5,046 nt of DNA from Candidatus Dadabacteria bacterium (lineage in GTDB: Bacteria; Desulfobacterota_D; UBA1144; Nemesobacterales; UBA2774), in NCBI GenBank assembly GCA_020027805.1, contig JAHKKQ010000157.1, positions 1 through 5,046 on the forward strand, given 5' to 3'. The notes below the pieces were generated by a model. That model had not been told where the DNA came from. It made no database searches and worked only from the letters and a program-made list of their open reading frames with translations. Made by a program: the position numbers and the translations under genes. Shown in pieces: positions 4,701 to 5,046 of this stretch (positions within the stretch are counted from its first letter, which is position 1; every line of letters starts with the position of its first letter).

Positions 4701-4969
4701 CGGAGCTCGCGAAATTCGATCCTGCCCAGTCGATCGAGATACCGAAGCAGCTGTATGACGACGGGTTCATCGTAATCCGGAACAGGGGGGATTCGATGGA
4801 GAAGCTCATCATGGACGGCGCGAGCGTGGTCATAGACATATCATCGCGGGAGATCGTATCGGGCTCCATCTACGCGCTCAGCGTACCGAAGGAGGGCTGC
4901 ATTTTGAGGGAGTGTCATTCGGGGTCTCAGGGACTCCTGCTGAGGCCGTATAACATGAGCCTGTCGTAA
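4661..4969 (+). CDS. Short S24 (LexA/CI C-terminal-like) domain protein lacking an HTH domain
   Basis: The 102-aa frame from ATG 4661 consists of a basic start (MRGYYRRKGEALL), a linker, and an S24/LexA-type core: RNRGDSMEKLIMDGASVVID (40-59) with the nucleophile-type Ser45, then SGSIYAL (67-73). In S24 repressors a catalytic Lys follows in a V-K-R-type strand; here the equivalent ILRE strand has Arg83. No Ala-Gly cleavage pair is seen upstream of Ser45. Classical self-cleavage is therefore doubtful. Full repressors of this family run about 200-240 aa with an N-terminal helix-turn-helix, which is absent here. The ATG lacks a good ribosome site. TTG 4697 has AGGAAGGGAGAGG (4679-4691) in front and would give a 90-aa protein that keeps the whole core. 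A frameshifted 5' end is also possible (see the 4605 entry). It could be a truncated phage-type repressor, a partner that pairs with a full repressor, or a decayed gene. Confidence 0.65.
   Translation: MRGYYRRKGEALLTELAKFDPAQSIEIPKQLYDDGFIVIRNRGDSMEKLIMDGASVVIDISSREIVSGSIYALSVPKEGCILRECHSGSQGLLLRPYNMSLS
4679..4691 (+). promoter_or_regulatory. Purine-rich ribosome site favouring the TTG 4697 start
   Basis: AGGAAGGGAGAGG contains GGGAG (4684-4688), which ends eight bases before TTG 4697. This is the best ribosome-binding sequence near the S24-like gene and is a reason to consider the shorter product. The same bases also encode RRKGEA in the longer version, so the match could be incidental. Confidence 0.4.
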
Positions 4970-4981
4970 TTCCAACATTTT

Positions 4982-4997
4982 CTATCATTATAGATAG
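4982..4997. terminator. Small hairpin CTATC-ATTATA-GATAG after the S24-like gene
   Basis: The 5-bp arms CTATC (4982-4986) and GATAG (4993-4997) surround ATTATA, 13 bases after the stop codon. There is no T-tract right after it, so it would be a weak terminator; an operator dyad for a gene beyond the window is equally possible. The rest of the window to 5046 is AT-rich and shows no gene. Confidence 0.25.
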
Positions 4998-5046
4998 TTA
5001 CAGCACATTTTAAGCCGTCTTTTCATCTGATTTAGTAGCAAAATAA

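Noticed and set aside
4513..4758. 81-aa frame overlapping the S24-like gene
   Set aside because: There is no domain and no ribosome site, it overlaps the better-supported S24 frame, and it has arginine-rich shadow-like composition.

Overview
This window holds four real protein genes and three regulatory or repeat-rich intergenic regions. Coding sequence is GC-rich, with frequent ATA (Ile), AGG/AGA (Arg) and CTC (Leu) codons. That usage, the soluble GAF-GAF hybrid kinase and the signal-peptide proteins suggest a Gram-negative bacterium from a deltaproteobacteria-like or related uncultivated lineage. The taxonomic guess is weak: no rRNA or marker gene is present.

Layout. (1) Positions 1-398, minus strand: the N-terminal part of an exported single-domain rhodanese, running off the left edge. 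(2) Positions 399-571: a divergent promoter region with a tandem pair of 12-bp palindromes, a third small palindrome and a TATAAT box facing the kinase. (3) Positions 572-2797, plus: a 741-aa cytosolic hybrid histidine kinase with two GAF domains, HisKA, HATPase_c and a C-terminal receiver. (4) Positions 2798-3294: a gene-free stretch dense in hairpins, including a REP-like element and three copies of a CACAC/GTGTG palindrome. Two of these are exact 15-bp inverted copies enclosing about 270 bp. (5) Positions 3295-4284, plus: a 329-aa secreted protein with a PrcB C-terminal-like domain and a second beta-rich domain. (6) Positions 4285-4604: an AT-richer gap with terminator-like hairpins, a 17-bp palindrome and a good sigma70-type promoter with a palindrome between its -35 and -10 boxes. 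(7) Positions 4661-4969, plus: a short S24 (LexA/CI C-terminal-like) protein with no helix-turn-helix. The gene may be broken or frameshifted near its 5' end. (8) Positions 4970-5046: an AT-rich tail with a small hairpin.

The genes do not form an obvious operon: each has its own promoter region and large gaps separate them. The kinase has no DNA-binding response regulator beside it, so its output is not visible here. The most interesting signals are the palindrome families in the gaps and the odd S24-like protein. I saw no tRNA, rRNA, CRISPR array, transposase or clear novel defence system.
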